29,631 nucleotides of DNA from CALALP01 sp041855735 (GTDB lineage: Bacteria; Bacillota; Clostridia; Lachnospirales; Lachnospiraceae). The stretch spans positions 1 to 29,631 of the forward strand of contig JBHAEV010000035.1 in NCBI GenBank assembly GCA_041855735.1. The letters run 5' to 3'. Made by a program: the position numbers and the translations under genes. Below the pieces are notes generated by a model, which searched no databases, was not told the DNA's origin, and saw only the letters and a list, made by a program, of their open reading frames with translations. Position 1 is the stretch's first letter. Every line of letters starts with the position of its first letter. This document shows positions 15,983-23,358 of this stretch, piece after piece.

Positions 15983-16059
15983 ATAGTTTTAATAGGACTG
16001 TTTGTGAAGTGATTCGCAAGCCAAACGATATTTTTTAAGTTTTTCAAATCAGGTAATCG

Positions 16060-16473
16060 ATGAAAAAGAACAATCTGTATCAAATTATGAGAAATCTGTC
16101 CCTGGTAACACAAGTCGGTTTATCCATACTCACTCCGTTGTTTCTGTGCGTATTTGCCGGGCAGTGGGTGGATCGGAGATTTCATACCGAATCGATTTTG
16201 TTTTTTATGTTGCTCGGCCTTGTTGCGGGGATCTGGTCTACGGTAAAGATGTTTCAGAAGATTCTTGCCAATGATGCGAAAGCGACGGAGGAAAGCAGGG
16301 ATGAGGACGGCAAAAAAAATCGGGAAAGCGGGAGCGGTGAAGATGGAAAGCCGGTGAGCGTATCGGTTCCGAAGCGAAAAAGCAGGGTATATTGTGAATC
16401 GGAGGAGGATGACGATGATAAAGGAGCTGAAAAATACCGCTCTGGAGATGATATTCGGAATCATTCTGTTTGA
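16060..16473 (+). CDS. AtpZ/AtpI-family membrane protein with a long charged tail
   Basis: A 137-residue protein. Residues about 12-68 hold two membrane helices (LVTQVGLSILTPLFLCVFAG and ILFFMLLGLVAGIWSTVKMF), with the G-x-W-V-D-R-R-F between them typical of AtpZ (F0F1-ATPase subunit family often first in atp operons). The last 65 residues are highly charged (Lys/Glu/Asp/Ser) and unusual in length, since family members are mostly 70-100 residues. The 3' end overlaps the next gene by 59 nt. The family is thought to help ATP synthase assembly or Mg2+ supply; that role is only inferred here. Confidence 0.8.
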   Translation: MKKNNLYQIMRNLSLVTQVGLSILTPLFLCVFAGQWVDRRFHTESILFFMLLGLVAGIWSTVKMFQKILANDAKATEESRDEDGKKNRESGSGEDGKPVSVSVPKRKSRVYCESEEDDDDKGAEKYRSGDDIRNHSV

Positions 16474-16819
16474 GGCGGCGTTGATTGTATTTTTTTTCTT
16501 TGTTTCGATTAACGGTTATTCCAGGTGGAGCCTGATATCCGGGGCGATTGTCGGAACGGTGCTCTGCTTGCTTTTGCTCTGGGATATGGCAAGGTCTGCG
16601 GAGGAAGCGGGCACAAGCGGTGATCCGGAATATGCGAGAAAGAAGACGGTAATGCATGCCATGCTTCGAAAGGCGGTGATCGTGATTGTTGTAATTCTTT
16701 TCTGGAAATCCGCCGCGGTGAATGTATTGGGGATTGTTTTTGCACTGTTCGGCTTAAAATGCGGAGCGTATTTACAGCCGATAGTTCATAGATACATTTC
16801 AAAAAGGAAGGAGGAATAA
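16415..16819 (+). CDS. atpI: ATP synthase subunit I-like membrane protein
   Basis: A 134-residue protein with four predicted membrane helices (around 10-30, 37-57, 83-103, 106-125). Its position just before atpB, its size and topology fit the AtpI (subunit I) family, which helps c-ring assembly. The start ATG at 16415 is chosen because GGAGGAGG (16401-16408) lies 6 nt upstream; another ATG two codons earlier overlaps that site. It begins inside the preceding gene. Sequence motifs of the family are weak, so the identification relies on context and topology. Confidence 0.75.
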   Translation: MIKELKNTALEMIFGIILFEAALIVFFFFVSINGYSRWSLISGAIVGTVLCLLLLWDMARSAEEAGTSGDPEYARKKTVMHAMLRKAVIVIVVILFWKSAAVNVLGIVFALFGLKCGAYLQPIVHRYISKRKEE

Positions 16820-16826
16820 GAGGATT

Positions 16827-17528
16827 ATGGGGATCAATATGATGTTATTGGAAGTGGACTTTTCCATACACGGGATCAAAAAACTGAATGTTTTCGGTCA
16901 TGATGTCTGGATTACCACCACCACGATTTCGTTATTGGTCGTGAGTGTGCTGATTCTTGTTTTTGCGTTGTTTGCCAAAAGAGCACTCACGGCTCCGAAA
17001 GAAGTGCCGAGCGGATTTCAAAATGTGGTCGAAATGATGTACGAAGCACTGGACAGTGTCTGCAAAAGTGTTATGGGTGATCATTCGGATCGATTTATCA
17101 ACTATATCGGTACTTTGTTTGTATTTATTCTGTTTTCCAATCTCAGCGGTTTGCTTGGAATGAGGAATCCGACTGCGGATTACGGTGTGACATTTCCTTT
17201 GGGCGTATTTACATTTCTTATGATGCAATATCAGGGAATCAAGAACCATAAGCTGAAGCATTTTACGGCATTGTTCGAACCCACACCGGTATTGTTCCCG
17301 ATCAATTTAATCGGAGAATTTGCAAATCCGCTGTCCACAACACTTCGTTTGTTTGCAAATGTGTTGTCCGGGGTCATTATTATGGGACTCTGGTACGGAA
17401 TGCTGCCTGTTTGGGCAAAAATCGGAATTCCGTCGGCATTGCACATGTATTTTGATGTGTTTTCCGGTGCGATTCAGACCTATGTGTTTTGTATGTTAAC
17501 CATGGTCTATGTCAATGACAAGCTTTGA
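16827..17528 (+). CDS. atpB: ATP synthase Fo subunit a
   Basis: A 233-residue integral membrane subunit that forms the ion half-channels next to the c-ring. It has five or more hydrophobic helices. The essential Arg is R174 in LSTTLRLFANVLSG (169-182), and the last helix has FSGAIQTYVFCMLTMVYV (212-229) with Q217 in the usual place. The N-terminal region is short, as in many clostridial a subunits. The first ATG at 16827 is used; a second ATG four codons later is also possible because both lie after AGAGG. Confidence 0.96.
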   Translation: MGINMMLLEVDFSIHGIKKLNVFGHDVWITTTTISLLVVSVLILVFALFAKRALTAPKEVPSGFQNVVEMMYEALDSVCKSVMGDHSDRFINYIGTLFVFILFSNLSGLLGMRNPTADYGVTFPLGVFTFLMMQYQGIKNHKLKHFTALFEPTPVLFPINLIGEFANPLSTTLRLFANVLSGVIIMGLWYGMLPVWAKIGIPSALHMYFDVFSGAIQTYVFCMLTMVYVNDKL

Positions 17529-17628
17529 TGATGTCAAGTATCAAAATCCCGGATCGCATGCGGTTTCGGAAAACAACAAATCAATCGAATGCAAGACATT
17601 CAATATTTAAATTTAGGAGGATATTTGT

Positions 17629-17883
17629 ATGAACATTTCAGGTCAGGATTTTATTTATGGTTGCTCAGCTATCGGTGCGGGAATTGCGATGATCGCAGGT
17701 ATCGGACCGGGTGTAGGTCAGGGTATTGCGGCGGGACACGGTGCATCTGCGGTTGGACGCAATCCGGGTGCCAGAAGTGAAATTATGTCGACCATGTTGA
17801 TCGGACAGGCGGTTGCGGAGACCACCGGACTTTACGGTCTGATTGTTGCGATTATTCTGATGTTTGTAAAGCCGTTCAAGTAA
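17629..17883 (+). CDS. atpE: ATP synthase Fo subunit c, with Na+-binding signature
   Basis: An 84-residue hairpin of two membrane helices joined by the polar loop GRNPGAR (43-49), which contacts F1. It oligomerises into the rotor ring. The ion-carrying acid is E64. Around it, Q31, V62, E64, T65, T66 and Y69 match the Na+-site positions Q32, V63, E65, S66, T67 and Y70 described for Ilyobacter tartaricus, with Thr for Ser at one position. This predicts Na+ rather than H+ coupling. TAGGAGGA (17613-17620) lies 8 nt before the ATG, a strong site matching the high copy number needed. Confidence 0.97.
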   Translation: MNISGQDFIYGCSAIGAGIAMIAGIGPGVGQGIAAGHGASAVGRNPGARSEIMSTMLIGQAVAETTGLYGLIVAIILMFVKPFK

Positions 17884-17899
17884 TAGGGAGGAAGATCTT

Positions 17900-18424
17900 T
17901 TGGATAGCTTGGAAAGAATTATAGGGTTTGATGCGCAATTGCTCTTTGATTCGGCGATTACGGCATTTGCGGTTCTGATACTCTTTGCCGCTCTTTCTTA
18001 CCTGATCTTTAATCCTGCCAAAAAAGCGCTTAGTGACAGAAAGGCAAGGATTCTTGCCGACATCACGGCTGCAAAGCAAGATAAGGATGTGGCAGCCGCT
18101 TCCAAGGCGGAGTATGATGCGAAGCTGAAAGAAGTGGAAAAAGAAGCCGGTCTTATTTTGGAGGAGGCAAGAAAAAAAGCCAAATTGCTCGAAGAAGAAA
18201 TCATTTCGGCAGCCAAGGATGAGGCGGTTCGTATGAAAAACAGAGCCGAGCGGGAGATTGAGCTGGACAGGAAAAAAGCGATGGACGAAATCAGAGGGGA
18301 GCTTGTGGCACTTTCCGCCTTGATTGCACAAAAGGCGGTGCAGGATACCATGAATGTGCAGGTATCATCCCGTTTGATTGATGACACTTTGAAGGAAATA
18401 GGTAAAAGCACATGGCAAAGTTAG
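17900..18424 (+). CDS. atpF: ATP synthase Fo subunit b
   Basis: A 174-residue stator subunit. One N-terminal membrane helix (about 15-37, ALLFDSAITAFAVLILFAAL-like) is followed by a long charged coiled coil rich in Ala/Glu/Lys (about 45-165), which reaches up to bind delta and alpha. Translation begins at TTG (17900), preceded by AGGGAGGAAG at 17885-17894. Its 3' end overlaps atpH by 13 nt. Confidence 0.95.
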   Translation: MDSLERIIGFDAQLLFDSAITAFAVLILFAALSYLIFNPAKKALSDRKARILADITAAKQDKDVAAASKAEYDAKLKEVEKEAGLILEEARKKAKLLEEEIISAAKDEAVRMKNRAEREIELDRKKAMDEIRGELVALSALIAQKAVQDTMNVQVSSRLIDDTLKEIGKSTWQS

Positions 18425-18957
18425 TTTCTTCCGTTTACGGAGATGCTCTTTTTGACATTGCAATGGAAAAAAACAATCTTGACAAAATCTATCGGGAAAT
18501 TTTGGAACTGAAAACGATTTTCGAAAGCAATAAGGAATTGTCCGGGGTATTGGAATTGCCGAGAGTGACGGGCGAGGAAAAAATGAGTCTGGTTGACGGA
18601 ATTTTTTCGGGCAGAGTGTCCCCGGAGGTTCTGGGCATGTTGAAGATTGTGGTGGAAAAGGGCAGACAGTCGGAGTTTATCGGAATTTTCGACTATTTTA
18701 TCTCGAGATACAAGGAAGAAAGAGGTATCGGGATTGCGTATGTGAAATCGGCGGAGGAACTCACAAAAGAGCAGAAACAGAATATTTTGGACAAGCTTTT
18801 GTCCACGACAAAATATTTGAGTTTTGAGATGCACTATGAGGTGGATCAAAGCCTGATCGGCGGCCTGGTGATTCGCATTAAAGATCGGATACTGGATTCC
18901 AGTATTAAGAGTAGAATAGAGGATATCGAAAGAAAATTGATGGGCATTAAGATATAA
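18412..18957 (+). CDS. atpH: ATP synthase F1 subunit delta
   Basis: A 181-residue delta (OSCP-like) subunit linking the b stalk to the top of F1. The N terminus MAKLVSSVYGDALFDIAMEKN is a typical family start. The C-terminal half has the conserved block VDQSLIGGLVIRIKDRILDSSIKSRIEDIE. The ATG lies within the end of atpF, so translation is coupled. Confidence 0.96.
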   Translation: MAKLVSSVYGDALFDIAMEKNNLDKIYREILELKTIFESNKELSGVLELPRVTGEEKMSLVDGIFSGRVSPEVLGMLKIVVEKGRQSEFIGIFDYFISRYKEERGIGIAYVKSAEELTKEQKQNILDKLLSTTKYLSFEMHYEVDQSLIGGLVIRIKDRILDSSIKSRIEDIERKLMGIKI

Positions 18958-18979
18958 AACAGAGAAGGTGAGTAAACCA

Positions 18980-20479
18980 ATGAATTTAAGAGCAGAGGAA
19001 ATCAGTTCGGTTATTCGAGAACAAATTGCAAAATACTCCGTGAAATTGGAGGTCTCTGATGTCGGAACGGTGATTCAGGTTGCCGACGGTATCGCGAGAA
19101 TTCATGGTTTGGATAAAGCCATGCAGGGCGAGCTTCTGGAGTTCCCTTACAATGTGTACGGCATGGTTCTGAACCTTGAGGAAGACAATGTCGGTGCGGT
19201 GCTTCTGGGTGACAGCACGATGATCAGTGAGGGGGATACGGTAAAAACCACCGGAAGAGTGGTTGAGGTTCCGGTCGGAGATGCACTGACCGGCAGAGTG
19301 GTGAATGCACTGGGGCAGCCGATTGACGGAAAGGGGCCGATTCAAACACATACCTACCGAAGAGTGGAGAGAGTGGCTCATGGTGTTATCGAGAGAAAAT
19401 CCGTGGATACGCCGTTGCAAACCGGCATCAAGGCGATTGATGCGATGATTCCGATCGGAAGAGGTCAAAGAGAGTTGATTATCGGAGACCGTCAGACCGG
19501 AAAGACATCCATCGCGGTGGACACCATCATCAATCAAAAGGGACAGAAGGTGCATTGCATTTATGTCGCAATCGGTCAAAAGGCATCGACAGTGGCATCC
19601 ATTGTAAAAACATTTGAAGAGTACGGTGCGATGGACTATACTACGGTTGTCGTTTCCACCGCTTCCGATCTCGCCCCGCTTCAGTATATCGCACCATATG
19701 CAGGCTGTGCCATCGGTGAGGAGTGGATGGAGCGAGGAGAGGATGTTTTGGTGGTATATGATGATTTGACCAAGCATGCGGCGGCATATCGTACACTGTC
19801 TCTGCTCCTTAAGAGAGCACCGGGACGCGAGGCATATCCGGGTGATGTATTCTATCTTCATTCCAGACTTTTGGAAAGAGCATCCCGATTGTCGGATGAG
19901 CTTGGAGGCGGTTCCCTGACGGCACTTCCGATTATCGAAACACAGGCCGGAGACGTTTCCGCGTATATACCGACCAATGTCATTTCCATCACGGACGGTC
20001 AGATTTATCTGGAAACGGAAATGTTCAACTCCGGATTTCGTCCGGCGATCAATGCGGGACTCAGTGTATCCAGAGTAGGAGGTTCCGCGCAGATCAAGGC
20101 AATGAAGAAGATTGCCGGACCGATTCGTGTGGAGCTTGCGCAGTACAGAGAACTGGCATCCTTTGCGCAATTCGGATCGGAGCTGGACGAAGCAACCACC
20201 AGACAGCTTGCACAGGGCGAGCGCATTCGCGAGATTTTGAAACAGCCGAATTACAAACCGATGGCGGTGGAGAAGCAGATTGTGATTATTTTTGCGGCAA
20301 CAAAGAAGCTGCTTTTGGATATTCCGGTGAAAGACATCCTTGAGTTTGAGGAGAAATTGCTGAAGTTTATGGAATCCAAGCATCCGGACATATTAACCGA
20401 GATCCGGGAAAAGAAAGCACTCAGCGAAGAGCTGGAAGCGCGTTTGACCAAGGCGATCGATGAATGTAAAAAGATTTAG
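18980..20479 (+). CDS. atpA: ATP synthase F1 subunit alpha
   Basis: A 499-residue non-catalytic nucleotide-binding subunit. Walker A is GDRQTGKT at 169-176, the same numbering as in E. coli; ALPIIETQAGDVSAYIPTNV and SVSRVGGSAQ, the latter with the Arg that reaches into the catalytic site, follow. An in-frame GTG 12 nt upstream exists, but AAGGTGAG (18965-18972) sits 7 nt before the ATG at 18980, and MNLRAEEISSVI is the usual family N terminus. It is full length. Confidence 0.98.
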   Translation: MNLRAEEISSVIREQIAKYSVKLEVSDVGTVIQVADGIARIHGLDKAMQGELLEFPYNVYGMVLNLEEDNVGAVLLGDSTMISEGDTVKTTGRVVEVPVGDALTGRVVNALGQPIDGKGPIQTHTYRRVERVAHGVIERKSVDTPLQTGIKAIDAMIPIGRGQRELIIGDRQTGKTSIAVDTIINQKGQKVHCIYVAIGQKASTVASIVKTFEEYGAMDYTTVVVSTASDLAPLQYIAPYAGCAIGEEWMERGEDVLVVYDDLTKHAAAYRTLSLLLKRAPGREAYPGDVFYLHSRLLERASRLSDELGGGSLTALPIIETQAGDVSAYIPTNVISITDGQIYLETEMFNSGFRPAINAGLSVSRVGGSAQIKAMKKIAGPIRVELAQYRELASFAQFGSELDEATTRQLAQGERIREILKQPNYKPMAVEKQIVIIFAATKKLLLDIPVKDILEFEEKLLKFMESKHPDILTEIREKKALSEELEARLTKAIDECKKI

Positions 20480-20495
20480 AAAGAGGTGATTTGTT

Positions 20496-21374
20496 TTGGC
20501 TTCGATGAAAGAAATAAAACGCAGACGTGCCAGCATACAGAGTACCGGACAGATAACCAAGGCAATGAAACTGGTTTCTACGGTAAAATTGCAGAAGTCC
20601 AGAGCAAAAGCGGAGGCTTCCAAGCCGTATTACACCTTGATGTACGAAACCATCAGCTCCATTCTGGAAAAAAGTCCGAATCTGAGTCACAGATATTTAA
20701 AGTCCGGGGATGGCGGGAAAAAAGCGGTGATCGTGATAACCGGAAACCGGGGACTGGCCGGTGGATACAACAACAATATCGTCAAGCTCGTATTAAGTAA
20801 ACTCAATGCAGAGGAATCCGTCGTATATTCCATCGGAAAGAAAGGAAGGGACGGGCTCGAAAGAAGGGGGTATCCGATTGTCGGAGATTATCCGGAGATT
20901 ATCAATGAACCGGAATACCGGGATGCTGCGGAGCTTACCAAGGTTTTGCTTACGGAATTCGAAAAGGGTGAAATTTCCGAGATCTACCTTGCCTATACCG
21001 GATTTAAAAATACGGTGGTGCATATTCCGACCCTTTTAAAACTGCTTCCGATTACCGGGGAAGACATCAGGAGGAATGCGGCAAATGCAAACGGTGTGGA
21101 GGAAATCAAGCTGCGGGCGATGATGAATTATTCTCCGAATGAAGAAGAGGTATTGGATTCCATCGTTCCGAAGTATTTGGCTTCCGTTATTTTCGGTGCA
21201 TTGCAGCAATCGGCGGCTTCTGAGAACGGAGCCAGAATGACGGCGATGGAAAGCGCAACAAGCAATGCCGAGGAATTGATTGAAAAGCTGGGATTACAGT
21301 ATAATCGTGCGCGTCAGAGTGCGATCACGCAGGAGCTGACCGAGATTGTAGCCGGAGCGAATGCTATCAACTAG
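20496..21374 (+). CDS. atpG: ATP synthase F1 subunit gamma
   Basis: A 292-residue central rotor shaft. N-terminal ASMKEIKRRRASIQSTGQIT and C-terminal ATSNAEELIEKLGLQYNRARQ-type helices form the coiled coil; VVITGNRGLAGGYN-like residues lie near 85. Translation starts at TTG (20496), preceded by AAAGAGGTGAT; this gives MASMKEIKRR, the exact family N terminus, so the later ATG is not preferred. Confidence 0.97.
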   Translation: MASMKEIKRRRASIQSTGQITKAMKLVSTVKLQKSRAKAEASKPYYTLMYETISSILEKSPNLSHRYLKSGDGGKKAVIVITGNRGLAGGYNNNIVKLVLSKLNAEESVVYSIGKKGRDGLERRGYPIVGDYPEIINEPEYRDAAELTKVLLTEFEKGEISEIYLAYTGFKNTVVHIPTLLKLLPITGEDIRRNAANANGVEEIKLRAMMNYSPNEEEVLDSIVPKYLASVIFGALQQSAASENGARMTAMESATSNAEELIEKLGLQYNRARQSAITQELTEIVAGANAIN

Positions 21375-21474
21375 GAGCTTGCGTGCATCAAATAATCCAT
21401 TCGGACTTTCATTTTGTGATGTGAAAATCAAGGGGATTCAAGTTACGAAATCAGAAACATAGAGGGGATGAAAC

Positions 21475-22869
21475 ATGTCTAATTTAAATATCGGCAGGAT
21501 AACACAAATTATCGGTGCCGTACTGGATATAAAATTTGAACAGGGACATCTGCCGCATATCAATGAGGCGATTCGCATTGTTCTTTCGGATGGCAGCAAA
21601 CTGGTGGTAGAGGTTGCGCAGCATCTGGGAGATGACACGGTTCGTTGCATTGCCATGGGCAGTACGGACGGACTTGTCAGGGGGATGGAAGCGATTGCTA
21701 CGGGTGCACCGATTTCGGTTCCTGTGGGAGAGCAGACTCTGGGACGTATTTTTAATGTTCTCGGAGATCCGATTGACAACAAACCGGCTCCCGAAGCGGT
21801 GGACTATTTTCCGATTCACAGGAAGGCACCGGCATTTGAAGAACAGTCCACGCAAACCGAGATTCTGGAAACCGGTATCAAGGTGGTGGATTTGCTCTGC
21901 CCGTACCAAAAAGGCGGAAAAATCGGTCTGTTCGGGGGTGCCGGTGTGGGCAAAACCGTGTTGATTCAGGAGTTGATTCGTAATATTGCAACCGAGCATG
22001 GCGGTTATTCCGTATTTACCGGAGTCGGGGAGAGAACCCGAGAGGGAAATGACCTGTATTATGAAATGATGGAATCCGGGGTTATTTCCAAAACCACCAT
22101 GGTGTTCGGTCAGATGAACGAGCCGCCCGGAGCCAGAATGCGAGTGGGTCTTACCGGACTTACCATGGCGGAATATTTCCGAGATCAGGGCGGAAAGGAT
22201 GTGCTGTTGTTTATTGACAATATCTTCCGCTTTACACAGGCGGGTTCCGAGGTGTCGGCTTTGCTGGGACGCATGCCGTCCGCGGTAGGATATCAGCCGA
22301 CGCTGCAGACGGAGATGGGAGCATTGCAGGAACGCATCACATCGACAAAGAGAGGATCCATTACATCGGTTCAGGCGGTTTATGTGCCTGCGGATGACCT
22401 TACGGACCCGGCTCCGGCAAATACATTTGCCCATCTGGATGCGACGACGGTTTTGGACCGTTCCATTGTGGAGCTCGGAATTTATCCGGCGGTGGATCCG
22501 CTTGCATCGACTTCCCGAATCTTGTCGGTACACATCGTCGGAGAAGAGCATTACAATGTGGCGCAAAGAGTGCAGCAGGTGCTTCAAAAGTATAAGGAAT
22601 TGCAGGACATTATTGCCATGCTCGGTATGGACGAGTTGTCGGAGGAGGATAAGCTGACAGTGGCAAGAGCCAGAAAGATTCAACGTTTTCTGTCGCAGCC
22701 GTTCTTCGTGGCGACACAGTTTACGGGGCTTGAGGGAAAATATGTCCCGGTTTCGGAGACCATTCGCGGATTTAAAGAAATTCTGGACGGGAAACATGAC
22801 AATATTCCGGAGCAGTATTTCCTGAATGCCGGAACCATTGAGGAAGTTGTTCAAAGAGCAAATCAGTAG
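21475..22869 (+). CDS. atpD: ATP synthase F1 subunit beta
   Basis: A 464-residue catalytic subunit. Walker A is GGAGVGKT at 154-161. The catalytic Glu is E186 in GVGERTREGND. ALLGRMPSAVGYQPTL and DDLTDPAPAN are conserved, and DELSEED at 386-392 is the classical C-terminal motif. It is full length. A 100-nt gap separates it from atpG, with no hairpin or convincing promoter seen; the same transcript most likely continues. Confidence 0.99.
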   Translation: MSNLNIGRITQIIGAVLDIKFEQGHLPHINEAIRIVLSDGSKLVVEVAQHLGDDTVRCIAMGSTDGLVRGMEAIATGAPISVPVGEQTLGRIFNVLGDPIDNKPAPEAVDYFPIHRKAPAFEEQSTQTEILETGIKVVDLLCPYQKGGKIGLFGGAGVGKTVLIQELIRNIATEHGGYSVFTGVGERTREGNDLYYEMMESGVISKTTMVFGQMNEPPGARMRVGLTGLTMAEYFRDQGGKDVLLFIDNIFRFTQAGSEVSALLGRMPSAVGYQPTLQTEMGALQERITSTKRGSITSVQAVYVPADDLTDPAPANTFAHLDATTVLDRSIVELGIYPAVDPLASTSRILSVHIVGEEHYNVAQRVQQVLQKYKELQDIIAMLGMDELSEEDKLTVARARKIQRFLSQPFFVATQFTGLEGKYVPVSETIRGFKEILDGKHDNIPEQYFLNAGTIEEVVQRANQ

Positions 22870-22878
22870 GAGGCGGTC

Positions 22879-23283
22879 ATGGACATTTTTAAACTCAAAG
22901 TGATTACTCCGACCAAGATCTTTTATGAGGGAGATGTAACGATGGTGGAGCTTTGTACCACGTACGGAGAAATCGGAGTGTATGCCAAGCACATTCCGAT
23001 GACGGCGGTGATTGCTCCGGGTTTGCTTCGTATCCATACGGCCGAGGGAGAAATGAGGCTTGCGGCATTGATATCGGGATTTTGTGAGATTCTGGAAGAC
23101 AGCGTGACCATTATGGCGGAGGCCTGCGAATGGCCGGATGAAATTGACGAAGAAAGGGCAAAAGAGGCGGAGGCCAGAGCCAGAGAGCGACTCGGTTCAC
23201 TTTCCTCCGAAATCGATATTGCAAGAGCGGAACTTGCGCTTCGAAGAGCGCTGGTTCGAATTGACGCGAAAAATAAACAATAG
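22879..23283 (+). CDS. atpC: ATP synthase F1 subunit epsilon
   Basis: A 134-residue subunit with the N-terminal beta-sandwich (FKLKVITPTKIFYEGDV; YGEIGVYAKHIPMTAVI) and a C-terminal helical hairpin rich in Glu/Ala/Arg (EERAKEAEARARERL; ARAELALRRALVRI). It caps the rotor foot and can inhibit ATP hydrolysis. GTAGGAGG lies 6 nt before the ATG, 10 nt after atpD. It is the last gene of the ATP synthase operon. Confidence 0.97.
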   Translation: MDIFKLKVITPTKIFYEGDVTMVELCTTYGEIGVYAKHIPMTAVIAPGLLRIHTAEGEMRLAALISGFCEILEDSVTIMAEACEWPDEIDEERAKEAEARARERLGSLSSEIDIARAELALRRALVRIDAKNKQ

Positions 23284-23289
23284 AGCTAT

Positions 23290-23317
23290 CGGATACGAAG
23301 TATATACTTTGTATCCG
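23290..23317. repeat. 28-bp near-perfect inverted repeat between atpC and the yesN-type gene
   Basis: The arms CGGATACGAAGTA (23290-23302) and TACTTTGTATCCG (23305-23317) are complementary except for one G-U, separated by only TA. It starts 7 nt after the atpC stop. No T tract follows, so it is not a standard terminator. It could be an operator, a processing hairpin or a weak transcription barrier. Confidence 0.75.
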
Positions 23318-23358
23318 AATCGTTGTATCTATGAAGGAGACCGGTAAGGAGGGTAGAT

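Larger units (their letters stand above)
15726..16059. other. Non-coding leader region of the ATP synthase operon
   Basis: No gene is supported here. The region holds two tandem promoters (listed separately) and about 200 nt of AT-rich leader after the first. I see no known riboswitch and no clear attenuator hairpin with a T tract. No strong AGGAGG lies just before the first operon gene at 16060; the best is GTAATCG, so initiation of that gene may be weak. Confidence 0.6.

Noticed and set aside
15726..16059. Riboswitch in the atp leader
   Set aside because: No conserved riboswitch core or terminator/antiterminator pair could be recognised by eye.
18986..20383. Long minus-strand frame (465 codons) opposite atpA
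   Set aside because: A shadow of a strongly codon-biased gene; no ribosome-binding site, and the protein has no recognisable features.
21484..23037. Long minus-strand frame (517 codons) opposite atpD and atpC
   Set aside because: Same reason: antisense to two certain genes, His/Arg-rich nonsense-like translation.
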